From: UBA3839 sp963627995
Lineage (GTDB): Bacteria > Bacteroidota > Bacteroidia > Bacteroidales > Bacteroidaceae
DNA length: 21,336 nt
Direction: 5' to 3'
Assembly: GCA_963627995.1 (NCBI GenBank)
Contig: CAVGCV010000028.1
Span: 1-21,336 of the forward strand
Part shown: positions 6,698 to 16,617 of the stretch, piece after piece
How the letters are laid out: every line of letters starts with the position of its first letter
How positions within the stretch are numbered: the first letter of the stretch is position 1
The notes under the pieces: model-generated
Database searches by the model: none
What the model was told of the DNA's origin: nothing
The model's input: only the letters and a program-made list of their open reading frames with translations
Made by a program: the position numbers and the translations under genes

Positions 6698-6797
6698 CCG
6701 CGCCAGGCATGAGGGGGCGCGCCCGCAGATGCGGCCCCGGACAGACTTTGCGGCACAACAATCCCGCGAATCGTGCGCTCGTTCCAGCGATTATTGC

Positions 6798-6805
6798 TAA
6801 CTTTG
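6798..6805 (+). promoter_or_regulatory. Putative -7 box of thiDEC
   Basis: TAACTTTG matches TAnnTTTG. No good -33 box is seen at the expected distance. Transcription would start near 6812, leaving a leader of about 65 nt. That leader holds no CTGAGA or other THI-box core, so I do not call a TPP riboswitch. Confidence 0.5.
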
Positions 6806-6878
6806 CCCGTAAAACCGGCAGGGGCCTCGTGGACGAGGCACAACCCGGAGGACGAAACACGCAAGCGCACGACGCCCC

Positions 6879-7745
6879 TTGGCTCTCCACCAATACATCA
6901 CGGCACTGACCATCGCCGGCTCCGACTCGGGAGGAGGAGCGGGCATACAGGCCGACATGAAGACCATGTCGGCCCTCGGCGTCTATGCGGCCAGCGTCGT
7001 GACGGCCCTGACGGCGCAGAACACGCTGGGCGTGACGGCCATCCACGCCGTCCCGGCGGAGTTCGTGCGGGAGCAGATCCGGGCCGTCGTCGGGGACATC
7101 CGCCCGCAGGCCGTCAAAATCGGGATGCTCAACGACGCGGCCGTGGCCGGCGCCGTGGCCGACGAGCTGGGCGCGTGCCGCACGCCCGTCGTGCTCGACC
7201 CCGTGATGGTCAGCACGTCGGGACACCGCCTCGTCGAAGAAGGCGCAACGCGCGTGCTGGCCGAGCGGCTGCTGCCGCTCTGCACGGTCGTCACGCCCAA
7301 CATTCCCGAGGCCGAGCTGCTGGCCGGGATGCGCATCCGGACGAACGACGACTGCCTGGCCGCCGCCCGCGCCATCAGGCGGCTGGGCGCGGCGGCCGTG
7401 CTGCTGAAGGGCGGACACCGGGAGGGGCGTGAGAAGTGCGACTTCTTCCTCGACAGCCGTGCCGAGCTGCACACGTTCTCCACGCCCACCGTCGAAACGC
7501 GGAACACGCACGGCACGGGCTGCACGCTCTCGTCGGCCATCGCCGCCTACCTGGCGCGCGGCGAGCAGCTGGCCGACGCCGTGCTGAAGGCGAAGCTCTA
7601 CCTCCAGCGCGCGCTGGAGGCCGGGAGCGACGCGCAGATTGGCGAGGGGCACGGGCCGGTCAACCACTTCTTCCGCCCAGAGCCCCTCATCATCCGACGG
7701 ACGGCCGCGCCGGCCGACGTCCCGACAGCCGCAGACCCATGCTGA
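6879..7745 (+). CDS. thiD: Hydroxymethylpyrimidine/phosphomethylpyrimidine kinase
   Basis: A 288-residue ribokinase-fold enzyme that phosphorylates HMP to HMP-P and HMP-PP, the pyrimidine half of thiamine. N-terminal substrate motif GSDSGGGAGIQADMKTM; KGGH near residue 180; the anion-hole/catalytic motif NTHGTGCTLSSAIA near residue 210. No ATG exists between the upstream stop (6810) and the glycine-rich motif. The TTG at 6879 (MALHQYITALTIAGSD) gives the normal N-terminus, so a TTG start is proposed; the first in-frame ATG (6958) would remove the active-site loop. The C-terminal 15-20 residues (RRTAAPADVPTAADPC) look like an unconserved tail. The stop overlaps the thiE start by 7 bp, implying translational coupling. 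Confidence 0.95.
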   Translation: MALHQYITALTIAGSDSGGGAGIQADMKTMSALGVYAASVVTALTAQNTLGVTAIHAVPAEFVREQIRAVVGDIRPQAVKIGMLNDAAVAGAVADELGACRTPVVLDPVMVSTSGHRLVEEGATRVLAERLLPLCTVVTPNIPEAELLAGMRIRTNDDCLAAARAIRRLGAAAVLLKGGHREGREKCDFFLDSRAELHTFSTPTVETRNTHGTGCTLSSAIAAYLARGEQLADAVLKAKLYLQRALEAGSDAQIGEGHGPVNHFFRPEPLIIRRTAAPADVPTAADPC

Positions 7746-8377
7746 GCCTGCAGTTCATCACCCATCAGGACGGACGCGTCTCCTACGCGGAGGGCGCGCG
7801 GATGGCACTCGAGGGCGGCTGCCGGTGGGTGCAGTTCCGCATGAAGGGGGCGGCCCGCCAGGACGACGACAAGGAAGCCCTCGCACGGCAAATCCAGCGG
7901 CTCTGCCAACGCCGCGGGGCCACGTTCATCATCGACGACGACGTGGAACTGGCGAAGCGCATCGGCGCCGACGGCGTGCACCTCGGGCGGAACGACATGC
8001 CCATAGCGCAGGCGCGCGAGTACCTGGGCGGCGCGTTCGTCATCGGGGGGACGGCCAACACCATCGGCGACATCCGGCGCATCCACCGCGAGGGCGCGGA
8101 CTACATCGGCTGCGGCCCGTTCCGCTTCACGACGACCAAGGAGCGGCTGTCGCCCGTGCTGGGGCTGGACGGCTACCGCGCGCTGGTGCGCCAGATGCGC
8201 AGCGAGGGAATCGGCATCCCGCTCGTCGCCATCGGGGGCATCACGCCCGGCGACATCCCCGGCATCCTCGCGGCGGGAGTGGACGGCATCGCGCTGAGCG
8301 GCACGGTTCTCCGCGCCGAGCGCCCCATCGAACAGACCCAGAACATCATCAGGATATTGCAGGAACATGAACAATAG
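7739..8377 (+). CDS. thiE: Thiamine-phosphate synthase
   Basis: A 212-residue TIM-barrel enzyme that joins HMP-PP and thiazole phosphate to give thiamine phosphate. Motifs in order: CRWVQFRMK (diphosphate-binding region), FIIDDDVELAKRIGADGVHLG, GGTANTIGD, DYIGCGPFRFTTTKE, and IPLVAIGGI with GIALSG (phosphate-binding loops). The second motif has DDD where many ThiE proteins have NDR, which I take to be a lineage variant. ATG 7739 overlaps the thiD stop; the longer frame upstream from 7436 merely runs inside thiD. The gene ends within the thiC start (11-bp overlap). Confidence 0.95.
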   Translation: MLSLQFITHQDGRVSYAEGARMALEGGCRWVQFRMKGAARQDDDKEALARQIQRLCQRRGATFIIDDDVELAKRIGADGVHLGRNDMPIAQAREYLGGAFVIGGTANTIGDIRRIHREGADYIGCGPFRFTTTKERLSPVLGLDGYRALVRQMRSEGIGIPLVAIGGITPGDIPGILAAGVDGIALSGTVLRAERPIEQTQNIIRILQEHEQ

Positions 8378-10076
8378 CATTCGGATTTCTTATCCCGACT
8401 CGGAGAAAGTGTACATGCCGGGGCAGCTCTTCCCCGGCCTCCGCGTGGGGATGCGCCGCGTGAAGCTCACGCCCACCGTGTCGTTCGAGAACGGCGAGCG
8501 GAAGACGGCCGACAACGGCTACGTCTACATCTACGACACGAGCGGCGCATACAGCGACCCCGACGCCGACATCGACCTCCACAAGGGGCTTCCCCGCCTG
8601 CGCGAGGCGTGGATCCGCCAGCGCGGCGGCGTGGAGCAGCTGGAGGAGGTGAGCAGCGAGTACGGCCGCATGCGGCTGGCCGACAGAAGCCTCGACGCGC
8701 TGCGCTTCGAGCACATCCGCAAGCCGCTCCGCGCGAAAGCGGGAGAGCAGGTGGGGCAGATGTACTATGCCAGGCAGGGCATCGTCACGCCCGAGATGGA
8801 ATATGTGGCCATCCGCGAGAACATGAACTGCGCGGAACTGGGCATCGCGAGCCACATCACGCCCGAGTTCGTGCGGCAGGAAATCGCCGCCGGGCGCGCG
8901 GTGCTGCCCGCCAACATCAACCATCCCGAGGCCGAGCCCATGGTCATCGGCCGCAGCTTCCTGGTGAAGATCAACACCAACATCGGCAACAGCGCGACCA
9001 CCTCGTCCATCGACGAGGAGGTGGAGAAGGCCGTCTGGAGCTGCAAGTGGGGCGGCGACACGCTCATGGACCTCTCCACGGGCGACAACATCCACGAGAC
9101 GCGCGAGTGGATTGTCCGCAACTGCCCCGTGCCCGTCGGCACGGTGCCCATGTACCAGGCGATGGAGAAGGTGCGCGGGAAAGCCGAGGACCTCACGTGG
9201 GAGCTCTTCCGCGACACGCTCGTCGAGCAGTGCGAGCAGGGGGTCGACTACTTCACCATCCATTGCGGCATCCGCCTGAAGAACATCCATTTCTCGCAGG
9301 AGCGACTGACGGGCATGGTCAGCCGCGGCGGCAGCATCATCTCGAAATGGTGCCAGGTGCACCAGCGCGAGAGCTTCCTCTACGAGCACTTCGACGACAT
9401 CTGCGACATCTGCGCGCAATACGACGTCGCCCTTTCCCTGGGCGACGGGCTGCGCCCCGGCAGCACGCACGACGCCAACGACCGCGCCCAGTTCGCCGAA
9501 CTCGACACGATGGGCGAGCTCGTGCAGCGCGCGTGGGCCAAGAACGTGCAGGCATTCATCGAGGGACCCGGACACGTTCCGATGCACAAAATCAAGGAGA
9601 ACATGGAGCGGCAGGTCGAGAAGTGCCACGAGGCGCCGTTCTACACGCTCGGCCCGCTCGTCACCGACATCGCGCCGGGCTACGACCACATCACCAGCGC
9701 CATCGGCGCGGCGCAAATCGGATGGCTCGGCACCGCCATGCTCTGCTACGTCACCCCCAAGGAGCACCTCGCCCTGCCCGACAAGGAGGACGTGCGCGTC
9801 GGGGTCGTCACCTACAAGATTGCCGCCCACGCCGCCGACCTCGCCAAGGGGCACCCCGGGGCCAGCGTCCGCGACGACGCCCTGTCGAAGGCGCGCTACG
9901 AGTTCCGCTGGAAGGACCAGTTCAACCTCTCGCTCGACCCCGAGCGCGCGCTCGACTACTACAAGGCGGCCAACCACGTCGGAGGCCGCTACTGCACGAT
10001 GTGCGGCCCGAACTTCTGCGCCATGCGCATCTCCCAGTCGATGTCCGGCCTCAGGGACGACTGCGGGCAGGCATAG
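8367..10076 (+). CDS. thiC: Phosphomethylpyrimidine synthase ThiC
   Basis: A 569-residue radical-SAM enzyme that rearranges 5-aminoimidazole ribotide to HMP-P. The C-terminal cluster motif CTMCGPNFC (CX2CX4C) that binds the [4Fe-4S] cluster lies about 25 residues from the end. Other conserved parts include NINHPEAEPMVIG, GNSATTSSIDEEVEKAVW, FEGPGHVP-like IEGPGHVPMHKIKEN and GPLVTDIAPGYDHITSAIG. The N-terminal domain is complete, so length is normal. It is the last gene of the thiD-thiE-thiC unit and overlaps thiE by 11 bp. Thiazole genes (thiG, thiH, thiS, thiF) are not in the window. Confidence 0.98.
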   Translation: MNNSIRISYPDSEKVYMPGQLFPGLRVGMRRVKLTPTVSFENGERKTADNGYVYIYDTSGAYSDPDADIDLHKGLPRLREAWIRQRGGVEQLEEVSSEYGRMRLADRSLDALRFEHIRKPLRAKAGEQVGQMYYARQGIVTPEMEYVAIRENMNCAELGIASHITPEFVRQEIAAGRAVLPANINHPEAEPMVIGRSFLVKINTNIGNSATTSSIDEEVEKAVWSCKWGGDTLMDLSTGDNIHETREWIVRNCPVPVGTVPMYQAMEKVRGKAEDLTWELFRDTLVEQCEQGVDYFTIHCGIRLKNIHFSQERLTGMVSRGGSIISKWCQVHQRESFLYEHFDDICDICAQYDVALSLGDGLRPGSTHDANDRAQFAELDTMGELVQRAWAKNVQAFIEGPGHVPMHKIKENMERQVEKCHEAPFYTLGPLVTDIAPGYDHITSAIGAAQIGWLGTAMLCYVTPKEHLALPDKEDVRVGVVTYKIAAHAADLAKGHPGASVRDDALSKARYEFRWKDQFNLSLDPERALDYYKAANHVGGRYCTMCGPNFCAMRISQSMSGLRDDCGQA

Positions 10077-10105
10077 AGGGGGCTCGTCAAGGGCTGAAAC
10101 AAGCA

Positions 10106-10141
10106 CCGGCCCGCATCCCGCGCGTCGGGGATGCGGGCCGG
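10106..10141 (+). terminator. Hairpin downstream of thiC
   Basis: A perfect 14-bp stem (CCGGCCCGCATCCC with its complement) with an 8-nt loop lies 30 bp after the thiC stop. No T-run follows (CTGTGCG). It probably marks the 3' end of the thi transcript by a non-classical route. Confidence 0.5.
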
Positions 10142-10185
10142 CTGTGCGCTTGCCCCGCGCCGGGAGGCGTTGCGGCGAGCGCACG

Positions 10186-10219
10186 AAAAATCCGCAGGCT
10201 GCCCGGCAGCCTGCGGATT
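10186..10219 (-). terminator. Intrinsic terminator of tRNA-Asn
   Basis: AATCCGCAGGCTG pairs with CAGCCTGCGGATT around a 5-nt loop. Read on the minus strand the stem is followed by a T5 run (10190-10186), directly after the tRNA-Asn 3' end at 10223. Confidence 0.75.
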
Positions 10220-10222
10220 CCG

Positions 10223-10296
10223 CGCTTCAGGATGGGCTTGAACCAACGACCCCATGATTAACAGTCATGTGCTCTAACCAACTGAGCTACTGAAGC
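10223..10296 (-). tRNA. tRNA-Asn (GTT)
   Basis: A 74-nt cloverleaf on the minus strand: 7-bp acceptor GCTTCAG/CTGAAGC, D stem GCTC/GAGC, anticodon stem CATGA/TCATG with loop CTGTTAA (anticodon GTT), and T loop TTCAAGC. CCA is not encoded. The T stem GTTGG/CCATC contains one T-T mismatch at its second pair. Confidence 0.93.
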
Positions 10297-10318
10297 AGTC
10301 TTTTTTCAAAAACCGCTG

Positions 10319-10350
10319 CAAAGGTAAGCAGTTGGCGCGAATCCAGCAAA
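10319..10350 (-). promoter_or_regulatory. Promoter of tRNA-Asn
   Basis: On the minus strand TTTG (10350-10347), a 20-bp spacer and TACCTTTG (10326-10319) match the Bacteroidetes -33/-7 pattern. The tRNA 5' end lies about 22 bp downstream. Confidence 0.75.
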
Positions 10351-10520
10351 TTTCCGCGTGAAAAAGTGGCATCCGGCCGCGAAAGAATCGCCAAAGAGCC
10401 ACCTCTCACCCCGCTTGCCTCCACCTGCGCCCAAGGCGCGGAGCGAGGGCGCCGCCTGCGGGACGCCTCTCCCGCAACTCCCTGAAAAGAACTGGCTTCC
10501 GCAAAAGAGCGGCCAGCGAG

Positions 10521-10552
10521 TTGGCTTTTTTGCGGCAAATCCACTACCTTTG
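10521..10552 (+). promoter_or_regulatory. Promoter of the lipoprotein gene
   Basis: TTGG (10521-10524), a 20-bp spacer and TACCTTTG (10545-10552). The predicted leader to the ATG at 10608 is about 48 nt. The interval 10351-10520 contains nothing I recognise. Confidence 0.7.
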
Positions 10553-10607
10553 CGCCGACCGCGCACCGCGGATCGTGAATGGATATGTCCAACCAAAAAT
10601 ACAAGCA

Positions 10608-11273
10608 ATGAGAAGAGCACTTTATCTGGCGACCATGGTCGCTCTGGTCGGCTGCACGCAAACCGGCAACGCGTTCAAGGATATCAAGGAACTCATCGGC
10701 GGCACAGACAGTGTCGAGCGCGCCGGCATGCCCGGCAACGCCGACGCCCCCGGCGGGGACGCCGCCAACACCGGGCAGCGCGCCACCGAGGAGGTGTCCG
10801 AGCGCCTGGAGGCCATCTACGCCGACGTGTTCGGCTGGTATTCCAGGCTGAGGGACGACTTCTCGCTGACGGAGAAGATGCCGGACTTCGAGAAGAAGTA
10901 CATGACGGACGACTACAACAAGTGGTACGACAAGGTGGAGCAAATCGACGAGCCGAAGAGCGAAAACGGCGAGATGGGCTTCTTCGACTACGACCACTGG
11001 GTGTGCGGACAGGACTTCCAGGACCTTTCCATGCGCATCGTCTCGGTGAGCAGCGCCGCCGAGAATTCGGCGCTCGCCGTCGTCGCCATCTCCAACTGCG
11101 GGACGGAGCAGGAGCTGACCCTCCCCATGGTCCGTGAGCGCGGCGACTGGTTCATCGACAACTTCATCCTCAAGTACGAGGCGGCAGAACCCGGCGTGCC
11201 GGAGGCAACCGCCCACACCTTCGACGAAAAGGCCGAGATGAAGGACTACGTGGCGAACGGGGGCGGACACTGA
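10608..11273 (+). CDS. Lipoprotein, DUF3828-like
   Basis: A 221-residue protein with a lipoprotein signal: MRRALYLATMVALVGC, lipobox LVGC with Cys16 as the lipidation site. After a Gly/Ala/Asp-rich linker to about residue 65, the folded part contains YADVFGWYSRL and FFDYDHWVCGQDFQ, and ends with a beta-rich GDWFIDNFI segment. This pattern resembles DUF3828-type proteins of Bacteroidales, a family without known activity; that assignment is by memory of the pattern. The upstream in-frame ATG at 10521 is rejected because it precedes the promoter. Membrane-anchored, probably periplasmic or outer-membrane. Likely transcribed alone, with a promoter 55 bp upstream and a terminator behind it. Confidence 0.8.
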   Translation: MRRALYLATMVALVGCTQTGNAFKDIKELIGGTDSVERAGMPGNADAPGGDAANTGQRATEEVSERLEAIYADVFGWYSRLRDDFSLTEKMPDFEKKYMTDDYNKWYDKVEQIDEPKSENGEMGFFDYDHWVCGQDFQDLSMRIVSVSSAAENSALAVVAISNCGTEQELTLPMVRERGDWFIDNFILKYEAAEPGVPEATAHTFDEKAEMKDYVANGGGH

Positions 11274-11317
11274 CCCCCCTCCGTTCCCGCACAGCCGAAC
11301 GCTCCCGCAAGCGCCCC

Positions 11318-11358
11318 AAGCGGCAGGTCTTCCCTCCACGGAAGTCCTGCCGCTTTTT
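11318..11358 (+). terminator. Intrinsic terminator of the lipoprotein gene
   Basis: AAGCGGCAGG pairs with CCTGCCGCTT, extended by CTTCC/GGAAG after one T-T mismatch, with a 6-nt loop. A run of five T (11354-11358) closes the hairpin: a classical intrinsic terminator. Confidence 0.85.
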
Positions 11359-11505
11359 GCTCGCCGCGCGCCGGCGGAAAGCGCAGGCGGTCGCGCCTCA
11401 TGCCCGGAGGCGGCGGAAGGGGCCGCCGCGTGTCAAGACAAATAAGCCTGCAAATGGAAGGCAGCCTTTTTAAACCGCTGGCTTCCAACGCTTAGGCTAT
11501 TTGTC

Positions 11506-11616
11506 AAAAAACACTGCGGAGAAGCCCCCGGAACCTCCGCGGAGAAAAATATTTTCGTCTGCGGACGAAATATATTTTCTCCGCGGAGCGGCGGGACTTT
11601 CTCTGCGGAGATTTTC
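11506..11616 (-). repeat. 22-bp-periodic palindromic element, copy R3 (inverted)
   Basis: The only copy on the minus strand. Decamers, read on the plus strand, start at 11512, 11535, 11557, 11579 and 11601, the mirror spacing 23, 22, 22, 22. In element orientation they are identical to those of R2. Its T-run side (AAAAAA on plus, 11506-11511) points back to the lipoprotein gene. Confidence 0.9.
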
Positions 11617-11835
11617 AGCGCATTCCCACAGACTTTGCAACACGTTGCAGCACAGGCGGTTGGTCAACTCCCTGGACGGACGTTCCCGCCATGCGGAAAC
11701 GCCATTCCTCCCCCGGCCCGCCAGCCCGCCCGCCACGCGGACACCCGCCGGGCGCAACGCGGCTTTTCATGGCGCGGCTGCCCCTCCGTTTGCATTATTT
11801 CCGCGAATCGTGGCCTCTTTTTCGCAATATCTCCT

Positions 11836-11843
11836 TATTTTTG
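11836..11843 (+). promoter_or_regulatory. Putative -7 box of the GH2 gene
   Basis: TATTTTTG matches TAnnTTTG, 50 bp before the ATG at 11894. The -33 region (TGGC at 11811) is poor, which suggests an activator or weak constitutive expression. Confidence 0.5.
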
Positions 11844-11893
11844 CACCGTCGAGGGGACTTCACACTAACTACATAACTACACCCATCTGCCTT

Positions 11894-14344
11894 ATGAAAA
11901 CCTTTGCATCCTGTTTCCTGACATTGTGCGCCCTGCTCTTCGCGGAACTGCCGGCGCTTGCCCAGGGCGGCCACTCGCCGCGAAGCCGGGAACTGTTCAA
12001 CTTCGGCTGGAAGTTCCATGCCGGCGACGTGCCCGGCGCCGCCTCGCCCGACACGGACGACAGCGGCTGGAGGACGGTGGACCTCCCCCACGACTTCCAA
12101 ATCGAGCAGCCGTGGGTGTCGCCCGACGCCAGCGAGCGTCCCGACAACTCGGACGAGGGGGCCAACGTGCGCAGCCGCCTCAGCGCCCGCGGGTTCAAGG
12201 AGATGGGCGTCGGATGGTACCGCAAGACCTTCACGCCCGCCGACTCGCTGCGGGGCAGGCGCGTGCTGCTCGACTTCGAGGGCATCATGCTCGTGGGCGA
12301 CGTGTACCTGAACGGCGAGCGCGTCGGGGGGACGGACTACGGATACGTGGGGTTCGACATCGACATCTCGCAGCGGCTCAACTACGGCGCGCCGAACGTG
12401 GTGGCGGTGCGCGCCGACACGCGCAGCGCCGACAACTCGCGCTGGTACACCGGCGGCGGCATCTTCCGCGACGTCCACCTCGTCGCCACCGACGCGAGGA
12501 TGCACTTCACGCGCCACCCGCTCTACATCCGGACCGAGGTGGGGGCGGACAACGCCGCCACCGTCCGCCTGCAGGCGGAGACGGAGTGCCTGCTCGACTC
12601 GAAGACGAAGTCGCTGGCCTACCACGTACGCATCCTCGACGCCGACGGGCGGGAGGTGGCCGCGAGAACGTCCGAGCCCGTATTCCGCGCCAAGCAGAAG
12701 ACCTGCGAGTACCAGCTGGACGACATCGTGATAGGCGCCCCCCGCCTGTGGAGCTGCGAGGCGCCCCATCTCTACACGGCCGAGGTGACGCTCCTGCGCC
12801 CCGACGGCAGCGTGGCCGACCGCGTGTCGCAGCGGTTCGGCATCCGGACGCTGGAGTTCTCGCCCGGCTTCGGCATGAAGCTCAACGGGCGGAAGGTGCT
12901 GCTGAAGGGCATTGCCAACCACCACACGCTGGGCGCGCTCGGGGCGGCGGCCTACCCCCGCGCCATCGAGAAGCGCATACAGCTGCTCAAGGAATTCGGC
13001 TTCAACCACATACGCACGTCGCACAACCCCTACAGCGAGAGCCTGCTCGACCTGTGCGACCAGTACGGCATCCTCGTGGTCGATGAGCTCTACGACAAGT
13101 GGCTCGACCGCTACGTGGGCGGCCGCCGCCCGTGGACGGAACTGTGGCAGCGCGACATCCCCGAGTTCATCAAGCGCGACCGCAACCACCCCTCGGTGGT
13201 GGTGTGGAGCCTGGGCAACGAGCTGCAGACCTACTGGGAGCTGCCGTTCGCCGACTGGGGCGTGACGGCCTACAGGATGCAGCGCGAGCTGGTGCACCGC
13301 TACGACAGGAGCCGCCCCATCACCGTGGCCATGCACCCGCGCGGACGCAGCCTCGACACCGACTCGCTGCCCGCCCCGCTGGCCGTCGAGACCGACATCG
13401 CCTCCTACAACTACCGCTACATGTACTTCCCGGGCGACGCGAGGAACTATCCGCACATGATTTTCTACCAGAGCGAGGCCAACAACCAGATGATGGGTCC
13501 CAACTTCTTCGACATGGACCTCGACAAGGTGCTGGGCCTCGCCTACTGGGGCATGATTGACTACCTGGGCGAAAGCCAGGGGTGGCCGGCGAAGGGCTGG
13601 AACCTCGGCGTGTTCGACATCTCGCTCGAGCCGAAGCCCAACGCCTACTTCCTCCGCAGCTACTTCAGCGACAGCCCCATGGTGCGCATCGGCGTGTTCC
13701 AGTCGGCCAGCAGCGCCGACTGGAACGGCGTGCGGCAGGGCACGACGCGGCTCACCGAGGCCCTGCCCGACGCGTCGGAAGCTGGGACGCCCCTCACGCT
13801 CCACACCTACACCAACGCCGACGAGGTGGAGCTGCTGGTGAACGGCAGGAGCGTGGGGACGCAGCGGAACAACCGCCAGGACTCGAAGGCGCGCAACAAG
13901 ATGGTATGGCGCGGCATCGCCTACGAGCCGGGAACGGTGGAGGCCGTGGCGCGCACGGACGGCAAGGTGGTGGCGCGCCACCGGCTCGAGACCGCGGGGG
14001 GCGCCGCCAGGCTGCGGCTCACGCCCGACAACCCGCAGTGGCGCGCCGACGGCATGGACCTGCAGCACGTCCGCGTCCATGCCGTCGACGGCAAGGGACG
14101 CCGCGTCCATGCCTGCAACGCCCTGCTCCGCTTCTCCGTGTCGGGCGACGCGCGCATCGCGGCCGTCGGCAACGGCGACATGAATTCCGACGAGCTCAAC
14201 GCAACCGACACGCGCAGCCTGTACGACGGCTCGGCGCTCGTCATCCTGCGGAGCGGGACGAAAGGCGGGAAGGTGATCCTGACGGTCGAGGCCGACGGGC
14301 TGAAGCCGTCCTCCGTCTCCTTGCAGTGCACGCCCCGGGACTGA
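11894..14344 (+). CDS. Secreted glycoside hydrolase family 2 enzyme (beta-galactosidase type)
   Basis: An 816-residue enzyme with a type I signal peptide (MKTFASCFLTLCALLFAELPALAQ), so periplasmic or surface. Domains in order: sugar-binding jelly roll (from FNFGWKFHAGD to about residue 200), Ig-like sandwich (to about 315), TIM barrel with KGIANHHTLGALG and NHIRTSHNPYSE, then a DUF4982-type sandwich (YTNADEVELLVNGRSVG) and a C-terminal Ig-like domain (MDLQHVRVHAVDGKG). Catalytic acid/base is E443 in WSLGNE; the nucleophile is most likely E528 in YQSEAN. GH2 enzymes of this layout act on beta-galactosides and sometimes beta-glucuronides or mannosides, so the exact sugar is unsure. No SusC/SusD pair is adjacent. 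ATG 11894 was chosen for the signal peptide. Confidence 0.93.
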   Translation: MKTFASCFLTLCALLFAELPALAQGGHSPRSRELFNFGWKFHAGDVPGAASPDTDDSGWRTVDLPHDFQIEQPWVSPDASERPDNSDEGANVRSRLSARGFKEMGVGWYRKTFTPADSLRGRRVLLDFEGIMLVGDVYLNGERVGGTDYGYVGFDIDISQRLNYGAPNVVAVRADTRSADNSRWYTGGGIFRDVHLVATDARMHFTRHPLYIRTEVGADNAATVRLQAETECLLDSKTKSLAYHVRILDADGREVAARTSEPVFRAKQKTCEYQLDDIVIGAPRLWSCEAPHLYTAEVTLLRPDGSVADRVSQRFGIRTLEFSPGFGMKLNGRKVLLKGIANHHTLGALGAAAYPRAIEKRIQLLKEFGFNHIRTSHNPYSESLLDLCDQYGILVVDELYDKWLDRYVGGRRPWTELWQRDIPEFIKRDRNHPSVVVWSLGNELQTYWELPFADWGVTAYRMQRELVHRYDRSRPITVAMHPRGRSLDTDSLPAPLAVETDIASYNYRYMYFPGDARNYPHMIFYQSEANNQMMGPNFFDMDLDKVLGLAYWGMIDYLGESQGWPAKGWNLGVFDISLEPKPNAYFLRSYFSDSPMVRIGVFQSASSADWNGVRQGTTRLTEALPDASEAGTPLTLHTYTNADEVELLVNGRSVGTQRNNRQDSKARNKMVWRGIAYEPGTVEAVARTDGKVVARHRLETAGGAARLRLTPDNPQWRADGMDLQHVRVHAVDGKGRRVHACNALLRFSVSGDARIAAVGNGDMNSDELNATDTRSLYDGSALVILRSGTKGGKVILTVEADGLKPSSVSLQCTPRD

Positions 14345-14370
14345 CGCGCGCAGCCTTTCCGGCGGCACCT

Positions 14371-14400
14371 CGCCGGCAGCGGACTCCCCCGCTGCCGGCG
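14371..14400 (+). terminator. Hairpin downstream of the GH2 gene
   Basis: A perfect 12-bp stem CGCCGGCAGCGG with its complement and a 6-nt loop, 27 bp after the stop. Only ATTTCC follows, so the T-run is very weak. Confidence 0.5.
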
Positions 14401-14478
14401 ATTTCCGGATGGACACCCGCCGCCGCAGCCGCCGTGGGAGAGGGCGCGCCGTGCGCCGCCTGCACGAAATCGGGGCGA

Positions 14479-14498
14479 ATTCCGCATAAATTCGGAAT
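14479..14498. promoter_or_regulatory. Small inverted repeat upstream of the ABC-F gene
   Basis: ATTCCG (14479-14484) and CGGAAT (14493-14498) are inverted with an 8-bp spacer. They end 8 bp before the -7 box and cover the spacer and -33 region, so this is a possible operator. Confidence 0.3.
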
Positions 14499-14506
14499 AT
14501 TGTGCG

Positions 14507-14514
14507 TAAATTTG
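14507..14514 (+). promoter_or_regulatory. Putative -7 box of the ABC-F gene
   Basis: TAAATTTG matches TAnnTTTG, 73 bp before the ATG at 14587. No clear TTTG -33 box is present. Confidence 0.5.
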
Positions 14515-14586
14515 CAGGGTTTTGAGCGGCTGCGCGCGGCGGGCGGAATCCGGGGCGCGCAACGGCGGAACAGGTAGAAAGGAGAC

Positions 14587-16533
<1,947 letters not shown>

Positions 16534-16539
16534 GAGGGA

Positions 16540-16559
16540 GAGGCGGCTCCGGCCGTCTC
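16540..16559 (+). terminator. Short hairpin after the ABC-F gene
   Basis: GAGGCGGC pairs with GCCGTCTC (one G-T pair) around a 4-nt loop, 6 bp after the stop. There is no T-run, so it is a weak candidate. Confidence 0.3.
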
Positions 16560-16571
16560 GGCGCGGGGCTC

Positions 16572-16603
16572 TTTAGAAAGTCATTTTATCAAAAATAGTT
16601 TTG
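16572..16603 (+). promoter_or_regulatory. Putative promoter of the M13 peptidase gene
   Basis: TTTA (16572-16575), a 20-bp spacer and TAGTTTTG (16596-16603). Transcription would start near 16610, so the leader before the ATG at 16618 would be very short. Confidence 0.55.
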
Positions 16604-16617
16604 CTCACTTACTTAAC

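Larger units (their letters stand above)
11359..11893. other. Intergenic region with no gene, between lipoprotein and GH2 genes
   Basis: About 535 bp. No coding potential is seen; the open frame that continues upstream of the GH2 start crosses the repeat element and has no family resemblance. The region contains repeat copy R3 in inverted orientation and a -7 box near 11836. Confidence 0.7.

Noticed and set aside
6403..6870. N-terminal extension of the MFS protein to 561 residues
   Set aside because: The extension translates the repeat element and lies upstream of the TAACTTTG box; it has no membrane character.
6806..6878. TPP riboswitch in the thiD leader
   Set aside because: No CTGAGA core or matching downstream THI-box sequence is visible, and the leader is too short for a full aptamer.
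10521..10607. Upstream start for the lipoprotein (250 residues)
   Set aside because: It begins at the -33 box and would bury the lipoprotein signal peptide inside the protein.
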